Of a stretch of 64,000 nucleotides of DNA, positions 19,652 to 26,845 are shown piece after piece; positions within the stretch are counted from its first letter, which is position 1, and each line of letters starts with the position of its first letter. The DNA lies in NCBI RefSeq assembly GCF_023078495.1, contig NZ_CP095742.1:1798001-1862000 (forward strand), read 5' to 3'. A program made the position numbers and the translations under genes. The notes under the pieces were generated by a model. That model made no database searches. It was not told the origin of the DNA and saw nothing but the letters and a program-made list of their open reading frames with translations. The stretch comes from Luteibacter aegosomatissinici. GTDB lineage: Bacteria; Pseudomonadota; Gammaproteobacteria; Xanthomonadales; Rhodanobacteraceae.

Positions 19652-20323
19652 ATGGCGTTTCGCGTAGTGATCATTGGCGGCACAGGGCAGGTTGGCGCTG
19701 CGGTCGTGCGCGCCCTGGTAACGAATGCCGCTTGCGTTGAAGTCGTATTGATTAATCGACGGCAAGCCATGGCGTTCGCTGATCCCCGTGTCCGCGAGGT
19801 CGTCCTGGATACGGGTTCCTCTGACTTCGAGGCGGAGATCGGGCGAATTGCTCGAGAGCTGGTTGCGCAGGGGGAGCCCGTCTATGGAGCTTCATGTGTT
19901 GGCGTTGGCGCTGGCAGCATGAAATGGTCAGAAGATGAGCTCAAGGCCCTTGAAGTGGGCGTGGTGGGTGCTTTCGCACGTGGGTGTCACGCGGGCGGAA
20001 TAGAGCGCTTCGCGTTGCTCTCGGCCGTGGGGAGCACGGCCAAGAGTCGCTTTCGGTATGTGCGGGTGATGGGGTTGAAGGAGGCCACCGTCGAGGCCGT
20101 CGGCTTCAAGCGGCTGGCCATCTTCCAGCCGGGGATCATTGCGGGTAATGCCCATACGCCGGGCTATGTTGCGTGGCTCGGTCGCCTGGTGCCCGGGCGG
20201 TTTGGCGTGATCGAGCAGGACGATATTGGCCGCGCCTTTGTCGCAGAGTTTGCGAGTAGCGATGCTAGTCACGGCGTCGTCTATCTGGAAAATGGGGATA
20301 TGCGCCGAAGTTCGCGAAAATGA
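19652..20323 (+). CDS. NAD(P)-binding Rossmann-fold protein (HTATIP2/NmrA-like)
   Basis: 223 aa from ATG 19652, preceded by GGGAGG. N-terminal dinucleotide motif VVIIGGTGQVGAAVVRAL, then SAVGSTAKSRFRYVRVMGLKEATVEAVGF and FQPGIIAGN, as in atypical SDRs of the HTATIP2/oxidoreductase group. The substrate is unknown. It converges with the HigB-HigA fusion copy 2, whose stop lies 13 bases away. Confidence 0.82.
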   Translation: MAFRVVIIGGTGQVGAAVVRALVTNAACVEVVLINRRQAMAFADPRVREVVLDTGSSDFEAEIGRIARELVAQGEPVYGASCVGVGAGSMKWSEDELKALEVGVVGAFARGCHAGGIERFALLSAVGSTAKSRFRYVRVMGLKEATVEAVGFKRLAIFQPGIIAGNAHTPGYVAWLGRLVPGRFGVIEQDDIGRAFVAEFASSDASHGVVYLENGDMRRSSRK

Positions 20324-20336
20324 ACCCTTGGGCCGA

Positions 20337-20843
20337 CTAAGGGTAATGAACTTTCTCGTACGCATGGATCGCATCGAAGAGGCTCATGAAAAGGTCATTA
20401 TGCGGATGTTGATGGTTGATCGCGCCATCATTAACAAGTTTGTCGATCGCTAAAACTGCCACGTCATAGTCGTCGGGTGTGTTGAGCTCAAAAGCTGCGC
20501 GTGGATGGTGGGGTGTTGTCCAGAAAAAGCCGCCGTCTTCCTTCACTGTCTTTGCTTTCATCCACTTTCCTCTGTCGTATTGGTCATGCGTCAGAAAATC
20601 TTTGACGAAACAGACCTGACGGATGAGATCCATGTATGTGATAAGGCGATATCGGTTACCGCGGATATCGAAAATCATGCGATCTCCAACGAGATCGACG
20701 CTGCCAAATGCGGAGCGGAGATCGGCGAAGCTTAGGTAGTCTCGTGATTCCACCTGCCGTCTCCAGTGCTGGAGCGAATTGTCCGCATCGGGATAGCTTT
20801 GTCCGAATTGTCTGAGTACGCGGTTACAGATGACCCGCATCAT
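20337..20843 (-). CDS. One-piece HigB toxin / HigA-N-terminal fusion, copy 2
   Basis: 168 aa, same architecture as the 14484-15011 gene. The HigB part is residues 1-96 (RVICNRVLRQFGQSYPDA, FGSVDLVGDRMIFDIRGNRYRLI, THDQYDRGKWMK). The HigA-like N-terminal part is residues 118-168 (LNTPDDYDVAVLAIDKLV ... LFDAIHAYEKVHYP). The stop directly follows HYP, where a normal HigA continues into its HTH, and the next gene converges 13 bases later. The two copies have diverged clearly in sequence yet kept identical boundaries, which argues for a selected architecture rather than decay. Whether it still cuts mRNA is unknown. Confidence 0.8.
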   Translation of the reverse strand: MMRVICNRVLRQFGQSYPDADNSLQHWRRQVESRDYLSFADLRSAFGSVDLVGDRMIFDIRGNRYRLITYMDLIRQVCFVKDFLTHDQYDRGKWMKAKTVKEDGGFFWTTPHHPRAAFELNTPDDYDVAVLAIDKLVNDGAINHQHPHNDLFMSLFDAIHAYEKVHYP

Positions 20844-20845
20844 GC

Positions 20846-20871
20846 ATTCCGTAAATCGTTAGATACGGAAT
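20846..20871. promoter_or_regulatory. Inverted repeat overlapping the ribosome-binding site of HigB-HigA copy 2
   Basis: ATTCCGTA (20846-20853) / TACGGAAT (20864-20871), perfect 8-bp arms with a 10-base centre, two bases ahead of the start codon. In the mRNA the proximal arm contains the GGAA that would serve as Shine-Dalgarno. It could be an operator or a translation-blocking hairpin. Confidence 0.5.
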
Positions 20872-20964
20872 GGTCCCTTCGATGCGCTTAGCTTTGAAGC
20901 GGTCCATGCCGCGTATCCGAGTAGGCGCGCGCTGATACCTCGTAGGTGATCCGCGGACGGTACT

Positions 20965-21426
20965 CTACGTTTCGCTTGTGGCTTGCCAGAACGTCAACTG
21001 ATATGCGTTGAGATCGCTCTGGTCCTCAGGGATTAAGAGGCTGACGATGCATGGCCGATCAGGGAATTGCCACGCGAGCTTCGCTTCGTATATTTCCTTG
21101 AGTTTTGTGCCAAGGGCAAGCAGTTTGTCCGCAGATGCGTCTGGGCAGCCGAGGTGCTGGATGTCGGTCAGATGCAGATGGTTCAGCACGGTTTCCACGG
21201 ATTGCCGCGTACTGCCTTGGCGGAGCTGAAAGCCCCGCAACGAATCGAGGGTGGTTCGAGCTCGAACGATATGGTCATCAAGCAGGTCGAAATCAGGCCA
21301 GAAGACTGTCAGGTAACCTACTGCGAGCGAGAAGCGCCCTTCACATCCAATCCAGGCTGCGAGATCAATGCCTTCGCCCCCGTTCCAGGCCTGAAGTTCG
21401 GCGGCCATGCTGCTTGGAATATCCAT
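20965..21426 (-). CDS. Hypothetical protein (153 aa)
   Basis: Start ATG 21426 with AAGGAGC about 6 bases upstream. The protein is acidic and soluble, without signal peptide or membrane helix. It contains two Trp-rich patches (LQAWNGGEGIDLAAWIGCEG, VFWPDFDLLDD) and ends YQLTFWQATSET. I recognise no family. The composition resembles small cytoplasmic immunity-like or regulatory proteins, but that is not evidence of function. It lies 122 bases upstream of the HigB-HigA copy 2 gene on the same strand. Confidence 0.7.
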   Translation of the reverse strand: MDIPSSMAAELQAWNGGEGIDLAAWIGCEGRFSLAVGYLTVFWPDFDLLDDHIVRARTTLDSLRGFQLRQGSTRQSVETVLNHLHLTDIQHLGCPDASADKLLALGTKLKEIYEAKLAWQFPDRPCIVSLLIPEDQSDLNAYQLTFWQATSET

Positions 21427-21503
21427 GCGCTTGCTCCTTGAGGTTGTCGTGTCGCCCGTCCGGGTGGCATTAGGGCATGCTCGAGGCTCACCCGCAAAGC
21501 GCA

Positions 21504-21525
21504 TCGCGCGCAAGCGCGCTCCTAC
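21504..21525. repeat. REP-like half-site, GTAGGAGCGCGC family
   Basis: TCGCGCGCAAGCGCGCTCCTAC, a single copy in reverse orientation. Its end supplies the stop codon of the adjacent 114-aa hypothetical gene (TAG at 21524-21522). Confidence 0.75.
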
Positions 21526-21866
21526 CGGGGCTTTGCCAGCCAGGGCTGCATGAACGCGTCGAGAGTGGTGCGGGGTGGCACGGTCAGGCCGGCGGCGTGG
21601 ACGAAGGCCTGGGAGGCTTTCAGGAATGCCTGTTTCGCGCGCGCTGAATCGATGCGTGCGGTGGCCTGGCGTTGCCGGAGTTGCACGATGTGCGCTGAGG
21701 GCTGGCCGGGTTTGGAGAACTTGGCGTAGCGGCGGAGTTCATCGGCGGCCGTCGTGGTGTCGCGTGCGGCGCGGTCCATCGCGGCACGTGCTTCGACGGC
21801 CTGGGCGAGCAGGGCGGCGGCTTCCAACGAAAGGTCGGCGGAGGAGGGACTCGGATCGCTGGTCAT
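21522..21866 (-). CDS. Hypothetical helical protein (114 aa)
   Basis: ATG 21866 gives 114 aa, Ala-rich and probably coiled coil through residues 10-75 (LEAAALLAQAVEARAAMDRAARDTTTAADEL), with no membrane segment or known motif. An ATG at 21893 would start inside the tRNA terminator and is less likely. The stop codon lies within a REP-like element, so the natural C terminus may have been altered by its insertion. Function unknown. Confidence 0.55.
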   Translation of the reverse strand: MTSDPSPSSADLSLEAAALLAQAVEARAAMDRAARDTTTAADELRRYAKFSKPGQPSAHIVQLRQRQATARIDSARAKQAFLKASQAFVHAAGLTVPPRTTLDAFMQPWLAKPR

Positions 21867-21884
21867 ATCGCTATCGAACCCCGG

Positions 21885-21918
21885 AAAAAACAAAGCCCCG
21901 CATCGCTGCGAGGCTTTG
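21885..21918 (-). terminator. Rho-independent terminator of tRNA-Leu
   Basis: On the minus strand CAAAGCCTCGCA, loop GCGA, TGCGGGGCTTTG is followed by six T (21890-21885), nine bases after the tRNA 3' end. Confidence 0.85.
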
Positions 21919-21927
21919 TCTTATAAT

Positions 21928-22012
<85 letters not shown>

Positions 22013-22053
22013 AGGTGTCCCGGTAGCAGCAGTTGCTGCCCCGTGAGCCGCGT

Positions 22054-22082
22054 AGATTAGGCAGGTCGAGTACACTTGTCAA
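22054..22082 (-). promoter_or_regulatory. Promoter of tRNA-Leu
   Basis: A perfect TTGACA (-35, 22082-22077) lies 17 bp from TAATCT (-10, 22059-22054) on the minus strand, about 42 bases before the mature tRNA 5' end. The -10 is only a partial match. Confidence 0.65.
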
Positions 22083-22137
22083 CGATTTTTCAAAACGGAA
22101 GTTCGAATATTTCACTTCCCCCTTCCAAGGTCCCTAC

Positions 22138-25077
22138 GTGACGAAGAAAAACAAAGGTTCCGGTGCCCGCAAGGGGCCCCGTAAGCCGAAAGCCAGCCGC
22201 CCCGGCAAGGCGCTGGCCAAATACCGTGACCGCATCCCCGGGCCGGCGGTAGCCGACCCGCACGCCGCGCGCGAAGCGCAGCGCTACGAGAACCCCATCC
22301 CCAGCCGCGAAGCCATCCTGGCCATGATGGAGGAGCGGGGCGAGATCATGTCCGCCGAGGACATCGCCCGCGGCCTCCGCCTGTTCACCGATGACCAGAT
22401 CAACGCCCTGGACAAGCGCCTGGGCGCGATGGTCCGCGATGGCCAGCTGCTGCGTAACCGCCGCAACGCCTACGCACCGGCCCAGAAGCTCAGCCTGATC
22501 CCTGGCCGCGTCATTGCGAATGCCGAGGGCTACGGCTTCTTGCGCCCGGACGAGGGTGGCGATGACCTGTATCTCTCGCCGTCGCAGATGCGCAGCGTGC
22601 TGCATGGCGATCGCGTACTCGCCAGCGTGGTTGGCATCGACCGCCGAGGCCGCCGCCAGGGCGCCATCGTGGAAGTGCTCGAGCGCCGCTCGCCGCGCCT
22701 GGTTGGCCGGGTCGTGGTCGAAAACGGCGTGACCCTGGTCGAACCGGATGACCGCCGCCTGCACCAGAACATCATGATCCCGGCGGGCCGTGACGCCGGC
22801 GCCCGCTCGGGCGAGATCGTGGTCGTGGAGATCACCGAGCCGCCGACCCCGCATCGGGGCCCGCTGGGCACCATCCGTGCCGTGCTGGGCGAGCGCCTGC
22901 AGCCCTCGCTGGTGGTCGAGATGGCCATCGCCAGCCACGACCTCCCGCACGAGTGGCCGCCTCAGGTCGTCCGCCAGGCCGAAGAGGTGGAGCCGAAGGT
23001 CACTGCCGCCGAGCGCAAGGGCAAGGTCGATATCCGCCACCTTCCATTGGTGACCATCGACGGTGAGGACGCCCGCGACTTCGACGATGCGGTGTATGCC
23101 GAGCCGCTGAAGCACGGCGGTTTCCGCCTGATCGTGGCTATCGCCGATGTCTCCCACTATGTCCCCGTGGGCACCCCGCTGGATGCGGAAGCCTACGAGC
23201 GCAGCACCTCGACCTACTTCCCCGGCTTCGTCGTCCCGATGCTGCCGGAGACGCTCTCGAACGGCATCTGCTCGCTGAACCCGAAAGTGGATCGCCTGTG
23301 CATGGTCTGCGACATGGAGGTGGATGCGGAGGGCGAGGTCCAGCACGCGAAGTTCTATGAAGCCGTGATGTACTCGCACGCGCGCCTCACCTACACCAAG
23401 GTGTGGCAGGCCGTCGGCGAGCGCAATGCCGATGTTCGCGAGGAAATCGCCGACGTATTGCCGCAGGTGGAAAACCTGCACAAGCTGTACAAGGCCATGG
23501 CCAAGGCACGCAAGCGTCGCGGTGCCATCGATTTTGAGACGCCGGAAGTCAAATTCCGCCTCACGCCATCGGGCGATGTGATCGCGATGGGTGCCACCGA
23601 CCGCAACGATGCGCACAAGCTGATCGAAGAGTGCATGATCGCCGCGAACGTGCAGGCGGCGAAGTTCCTCTCTAAGCGCAAGATCCCGGCACTGTACCGC
23701 GTGCACGCGCCGCCGCCGGTCGAGAAGTACGAAGACCTGCTGCAGTTCCTGCGTGAGTTCAAGCTGCGCCTGCCGCCGAATGATGAAGTGACCCCGGCGG
23801 ATTTCTCCGCGCTGCTGAAGAAGGTCCATGACCGCCCCGAGGCCGAGCTGATCCAGTCGGTGCTGCTGCGCGCGCAGAGCATGGCGGTGTACCTGCCGAC
23901 CAATGATGGCCACTTCGGCTTGGCCCTGGACGCGTACGCCCACTTCACCTCGCCCATCCGTCGTTATCCGGATCTGCTGGTGCACCGTGCCATCCGCTAT
24001 GCCCTGACCAAGGGCAAGCCGGCGGATTACGAGTACACCGAAGGCCAGATGGAAAAGATGGCCGTGCATTGTTCGCAGCGCGAGCGCCGTGCGGAAGAGG
24101 CCGAGCGCGATGTGGATGAGCGCTTCAAATGCGCCTGGATGGAAAAGCACGTCGGCGAGGAGTTCGCGGGCACCATCACCGGCGTCACGTCGTTCGGCCT
24201 GTTCGTGGAACTTGCGGCATCGCGCGTCTCCGGCCTGGTGCACGTGTCGCAGCTGCCGAACGACTACTACAAGTTCGATCCGGTCCGTCACCTTCTGGCA
24301 GGTGAGCGTACGGGTGCCGCATACCGCCTGGGTGACTATGTGAGCGTGCAGGTGCTGCGCGCGAGCATGGAAGACCGCAAGATCGATTTCCGCCTGAAGG
24401 CGCGGCTTGAAAGCCTGCCCAAGGTCGCGCCGCCGCCCGCTATAGCGCCACCGCCGGTCATGCCGGTGGGTACCATGGCCGAGGTGGGCAAGGCACTGGG
24501 TCGCGTGGTCAAGAAGGTCGCCGAAAAGCTCGCGGGCAAGAAGCCTGCGCCGAAGGTTCCTGCTACCGAGGCGGTGCCGGTGAAGGCATCCGAGCCGACG
24601 AAGCTGAAGGTCGCCCGGTCGTTGCCCGTCGCCCCACCGCAGGCTACCAGGCCCGCTGCGGCCAAGCCGGCAGTGGCTAAGAAGGCGCCGGTCGCTACCG
24701 CGCAGCCCACCACGGCGAAGAAGCGGCCGATGGTTGCCAAGCCGCCAGTGGTCGCCGATCATCCGCTCCCCACGCTGCCGCCGCTTCCTGCGGCGAAACC
24801 GGCAGTGCCGGCGAAGCCTGCAGCGAAGAAGGCCGTGGCGAAGAAGGCAGCGGCAACGAAGCCTGCGGCTGCAAAGCCGGCTGTGGCGAAGAAAGCGGCC
24901 GGTAACCACCCGTCGGCCAAGAACGCACCGACGAAGACTGCTTCATCAAACAAGCCTGCGACAAAGAAGGTCGCCGCAAGCAAAGCGGCGGTGAAGAAGG
25001 TGGCCCCGAAAAAGGCCGCCGTAAAGAAGGTGGCGGCCAAGAAGGCCGCGCCGCGCACGAATAAAGGCAAGCCGTAA
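22138..25077 (+). CDS. rnr: Ribonuclease R with long Lys/Ala-rich C-terminal tail
   Basis: 979 aa from GTG 22138 (AAGG upstream). It is a processive 3'-5' exoribonuclease for structured RNA. Order: basic start (KKNKGSGARKGPRKPK), winged-helix region (IMSAEDIARGLRLF), cold-shock OB domains, RNB catalytic domain with the Asp cluster from D308 (DGEDARDFDDAV), and S1 domain from about 675 (GTITGVTSFGLFVEL). From about residue 765 a 210-residue tail of Lys, Ala and Pro repeats (KKAVAKKAAATKPAAAK) follows. E. coli RNase R is about 813 aa, so this tail is much longer than in the model enzyme. It is followed at once by rlmB. Confidence 0.95.
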   Translation: MTKKNKGSGARKGPRKPKASRPGKALAKYRDRIPGPAVADPHAAREAQRYENPIPSREAILAMMEERGEIMSAEDIARGLRLFTDDQINALDKRLGAMVRDGQLLRNRRNAYAPAQKLSLIPGRVIANAEGYGFLRPDEGGDDLYLSPSQMRSVLHGDRVLASVVGIDRRGRRQGAIVEVLERRSPRLVGRVVVENGVTLVEPDDRRLHQNIMIPAGRDAGARSGEIVVVEITEPPTPHRGPLGTIRAVLGERLQPSLVVEMAIASHDLPHEWPPQVVRQAEEVEPKVTAAERKGKVDIRHLPLVTIDGEDARDFDDAVYAEPLKHGGFRLIVAIADVSHYVPVGTPLDAEAYERSTSTYFPGFVVPMLPETLSNGICSLNPKVDRLCMVCDMEVDAEGEVQHAKFYEAVMYSHARLTYTKVWQAVGERNADVREEIADVLPQVENLHKLYKAMAKARKRRGAIDFETPEVKFRLTPSGDVIAMGATDRNDAHKLIEECMIAANVQAAKFLSKRKIPALYRVHAPPPVEKYEDLLQFLREFKLRLPPNDEVTPADFSALLKKVHDRPEAELIQSVLLRAQSMAVYLPTNDGHFGLALDAYAHFTSPIRRYPDLLVHRAIRYALTKGKPADYEYTEGQMEKMAVHCSQRERRAEEAERDVDERFKCAWMEKHVGEEFAGTITGVTSFGLFVELAASRVSGLVHVSQLPNDYYKFDPVRHLLAGERTGAAYRLGDYVSVQVLRASMEDRKIDFRLKARLESLPKVAPPPAIAPPPVMPVGTMAEVGKALGRVVKKVAEKLAGKKPAPKVPATEAVPVKASEPTKLKVARSLPVAPPQATRPAAAKPAVAKKAPVATAQPTTAKKRPMVAKPPVVADHPLPTLPPLPAAKPAVPAKPAAKKAVAKKAAATKPAAAKPAVAKKAAGNHPSAKNAPTKTASSNKPATKKVAASKAAVKKVAPKKAAVKKVAAKKAAPRTNKGKP

Positions 25078-25080
25078 GTC

Positions 25081-25827
25081 ATGGCGACAGAAACGTGGAT
25101 TGTTGGCATCAACCCGGTCGAAGGCGCGCTCGCCAACGATCCGGAGCGTGTCCGTGAGTTGCTGGTCGAGCAGAACTCGAAGAATGCGCGTATCAACGAG
25201 ATCCTGGCTATCGCGCGCAAGCGCGGTATCCAGGTACGCACCATGGGCAAGGATCAGCTCGAGAAGATGAGTGGCGAGGCCCGCCACCAGGGTGTCGTGG
25301 CGCGCTATGAAACGCCGCCGATGCTGGGCGAGAACGATCTGGAAAGCCTGGTGGAAAAGGCCGGCCCCGATTGCCTGGTACTGGTGCTCGATGGCGTGAC
25401 CGATCCGCACAACCTCGGTGCCTGCCTGCGCAGCGCGGCGGCTGCGAAGGTGACCGCGGTGGTCGTGCCTAAGGATCGCGCCGTGGGCCTTACGCCTACC
25501 GTGCGCCGCGCATCGGCAGGTGGTGCGGATCTGGTGCCGCTGGTGGCCGTGACCAACCTGGCACGTGCGCTGCGCGCGATGAAGGACGCCGGCGTGTGGA
25601 TTACCGGCCTGGCCGGCGAGACCGAGCAGTCGATCTACCAGGTCGACTTCAAGGGCCCGGTGGCCATCGTGCTGGGCAGCGAAGGTGATGGCATGCGCCA
25701 TCTCACGCGTGAAACCTGCGATTTCGTGGCAAGGATCCCGATGCCGGGCAACATGGAAAGCCTCAACGTCTCCGTCGCCACCGGCGTCGTGTTGTTCGAG
25801 GCCTTACGCCAGCGAGGTGTGAAATGA
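25081..25827 (+). CDS. rlmB: 23S rRNA (guanosine-2251-2'-O)-methyltransferase
   Basis: 248 aa SpoU/TrmH (SPOUT) enzyme; methylates the ribose of G2251 in the peptidyl-transferase P loop using SAM. An N-terminal substrate-binding domain (VGINPVEGAL) precedes the trefoil-knot motifs: LDGVTDPHNLGACLRSA, VLGSEGDGM and NMESLNVSVATGVVLFEA. Three bases after rnr, as in enterobacterial rnr-rlmB operons. Its stop overlaps the next start (ATGA). Confidence 0.96.
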   Translation: MATETWIVGINPVEGALANDPERVRELLVEQNSKNARINEILAIARKRGIQVRTMGKDQLEKMSGEARHQGVVARYETPPMLGENDLESLVEKAGPDCLVLVLDGVTDPHNLGACLRSAAAAKVTAVVVPKDRAVGLTPTVRRASAGGADLVPLVAVTNLARALRAMKDAGVWITGLAGETEQSIYQVDFKGPVAIVLGSEGDGMRHLTRETCDFVARIPMPGNMESLNVSVATGVVLFEALRQRGVK

Positions 25828-26096
25828 GTAGCTTGCTTTGGCATGACTGGTGCGGCCTGTTCGGCGTCGCGCTGGTGCTCATCGCGTTCTTCCTGCTCCA
25901 GGCACACAAGCTTTCAGGGCAGGGTTACCCGTACCAGGTGATGAACCTGGTCGGCGCGTTCGGCATCCTGCTGTCGCTGATCTTCGGCACCTTCAACCTC
26001 TCCGCGTTCCTGCAGGAGATGGCCTGGTTCCTCATCAGCGTTTACGGCATCGTGCGCGGCGTGCGCACGCGCAAGGCCGCGCAGATCCTCCCCTGA
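25824..26096 (+). CDS. Small membrane protein, CBU_0592-like
   Basis: 90 aa with three hydrophobic helices (WCGLFGVALVLIAFFLLQA, MNLVGAFGILLSLIFG, EMAWFLISVYGIVRG) and a basic C terminus (RTRKAAQ). This resembles the uncharacterised CBU_0592-type inner-membrane proteins. Its start overlaps the rlmB stop by four bases, so it is translated from the same mRNA. Function unknown. Confidence 0.8.
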   Translation: MSSLLWHDWCGLFGVALVLIAFFLLQAHKLSGQGYPYQVMNLVGAFGILLSLIFGTFNLSAFLQEMAWFLISVYGIVRGVRTRKAAQILP

Positions 26097-26113
26097 CGGC
26101 GCAACCGCCCTGT

Positions 26114-26209
26114 GTAGGAGCCCACCCTGTGGGCGACATCTTTCGCCAAATCGCCGCAGGATTCGTGGCGTGTTCGCGAAAATCTGTCGCCCACAGGGTG
26201 GGCTCCTAC
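26114..26209. repeat. REP-like dyad, GTAGGAGCCCACCCTGTGGG family
   Basis: GTAGGAGCCCACCCTGTGGG with CGACA at the left, mirrored by TGTCGCCCACAGGGTGGG and CTCCTAC ending at 26209. Same family as 9591-9685, 46179-46273 and 52736-52830. Confidence 0.85.
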
Positions 26210-26285
26210 CTGGCGGTGGGTTACGTGGCGGTCAGTCTGGTTCGCCTAGAATTGCTTCCGAACCTGCGCAATGCGGGTTCCCGCG

Positions 26286-26341
26286 CCGGGACGACCCGGT
26301 GGCGCACAAGACTCCGCGGGGACGACCCCGCCTGTGCGGAG
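26286..26341 (+). promoter_or_regulatory. Guanidine-II (mini-ykkC) riboswitch
   Basis: Two GC hairpins each capped by the diagnostic ACGA tetraloop: P1 CCGGG-ACGA-CCCGG (26286-26299) and P2 GCGGGG-ACGA-CCCCGC (26316-26331), with a 16-base linker. The anti-SD CTCCGC (26312-26317) overlaps the first two bases of P2 and is perfectly complementary to GCGGAG (26336-26341), the Shine-Dalgarno of the exporter gene at 26349. Guanidine binding should fold P2 and free the ribosome-binding site. Confidence 0.9.
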
Positions 26342-26348
26342 CCAGATC

Positions 26349-26663
26349 ATGTACTGGACGATGCTATTCCTGGCCGGTCTTTTCGAGATCGCGTGGGCCG
26401 TTGGCCTGAAATACACCGAGGGCTTCTCGAAGCTGGTGCCGAGCGTGCTCACCGTGGGCGCGATGACGGTGAGCATCGTGTTGCTCGCGTTCGCAGCGAA
26501 GAAGCTGCCGTTGGGCACGGCTTATGCGGTGTGGACAGGCATTGGCGCCGTGGGCGCCGTGACCCTGGGTATCGTGCTGTTTGGTGAATCGGCGCAGCCG
26601 CTGAGGCTGCTATGCGTGGGCCTGATCGTGGCCGGCATCCTGGGTTTGAAGCTCACCGCCTGA
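26349..26663 (+). CDS. sugE: SMR-family guanidinium exporter (SugE/Gdx)
   Basis: 104 aa, four membrane helices. Family landmarks are [26 protein letters not shown] with the membrane-embedded Glu in FEIAW, then [17 protein letters not shown] and [26 protein letters not shown]. The WAVGLK and AVWTGIG versions mark the Gdx/SugE branch (guanidinium/H+ antiport) rather than the EmrE multidrug branch. The guanidine-II riboswitch just upstream independently supports guanidinium as substrate. Confidence 0.94.
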   Translation: MYWTMLFLAGLFEIAWAVGLKYTEGFSKLVPSVLTVGAMTVSIVLLAFAAKKLPLGTAYAVWTGIGAVGAVTLGIVLFGESAQPLRLLCVGLIVAGILGLKLTA

Positions 26664-26682
26664 TCACGCTCGGCACGCCCCT

Positions 26683-26820
26683 GTAGGAGCGCGCTTGCGC
26701 GCGAACTCCCGGAGTTACCTGAAAACGAAAGAGGCCATGCATCACATCGGGCTTGATGTTGTGCATGGCCTCGTTCGTATCGACTACCGCTGTGAGGTTC
26801 GCGCGCAAGCGCGCTCCCAC
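26683..26820. repeat. REP-like dyad with an embedded hairpin, GTAGGAGCGCGC family
   Basis: The outer arms GTAGGAGCGCGCTTGCGCGC (26683-26702) and GCGCGCAAGCGCGCTCCCAC (to 26820) enclose about 95 bases containing the separate phoU terminator hairpin. It lies between convergent sugE and phoU. Confidence 0.8.
26718..26772 (-). terminator. Terminator of the pst-phoU operon
   Basis: On the minus strand GAGGCCATGCACAACATC (26772-26755) and GATGTGATGCATGGCCTC (26748-26731) form an 18-bp stem with two non-canonical positions, followed by TTTCGTTTT. Confidence 0.7.
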
Positions 26821-26845
26821 AAGGGTGGTGACATCCGCTTTACGG

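Noticed and set aside
22090-24909. 939-codon open frame antisense to rnr
   Set aside because: Its translation is Arg/His/Leu-rich with no domain, and it mirrors the codon-biased high-GC rnr gene. Long antisense frames are expected here.
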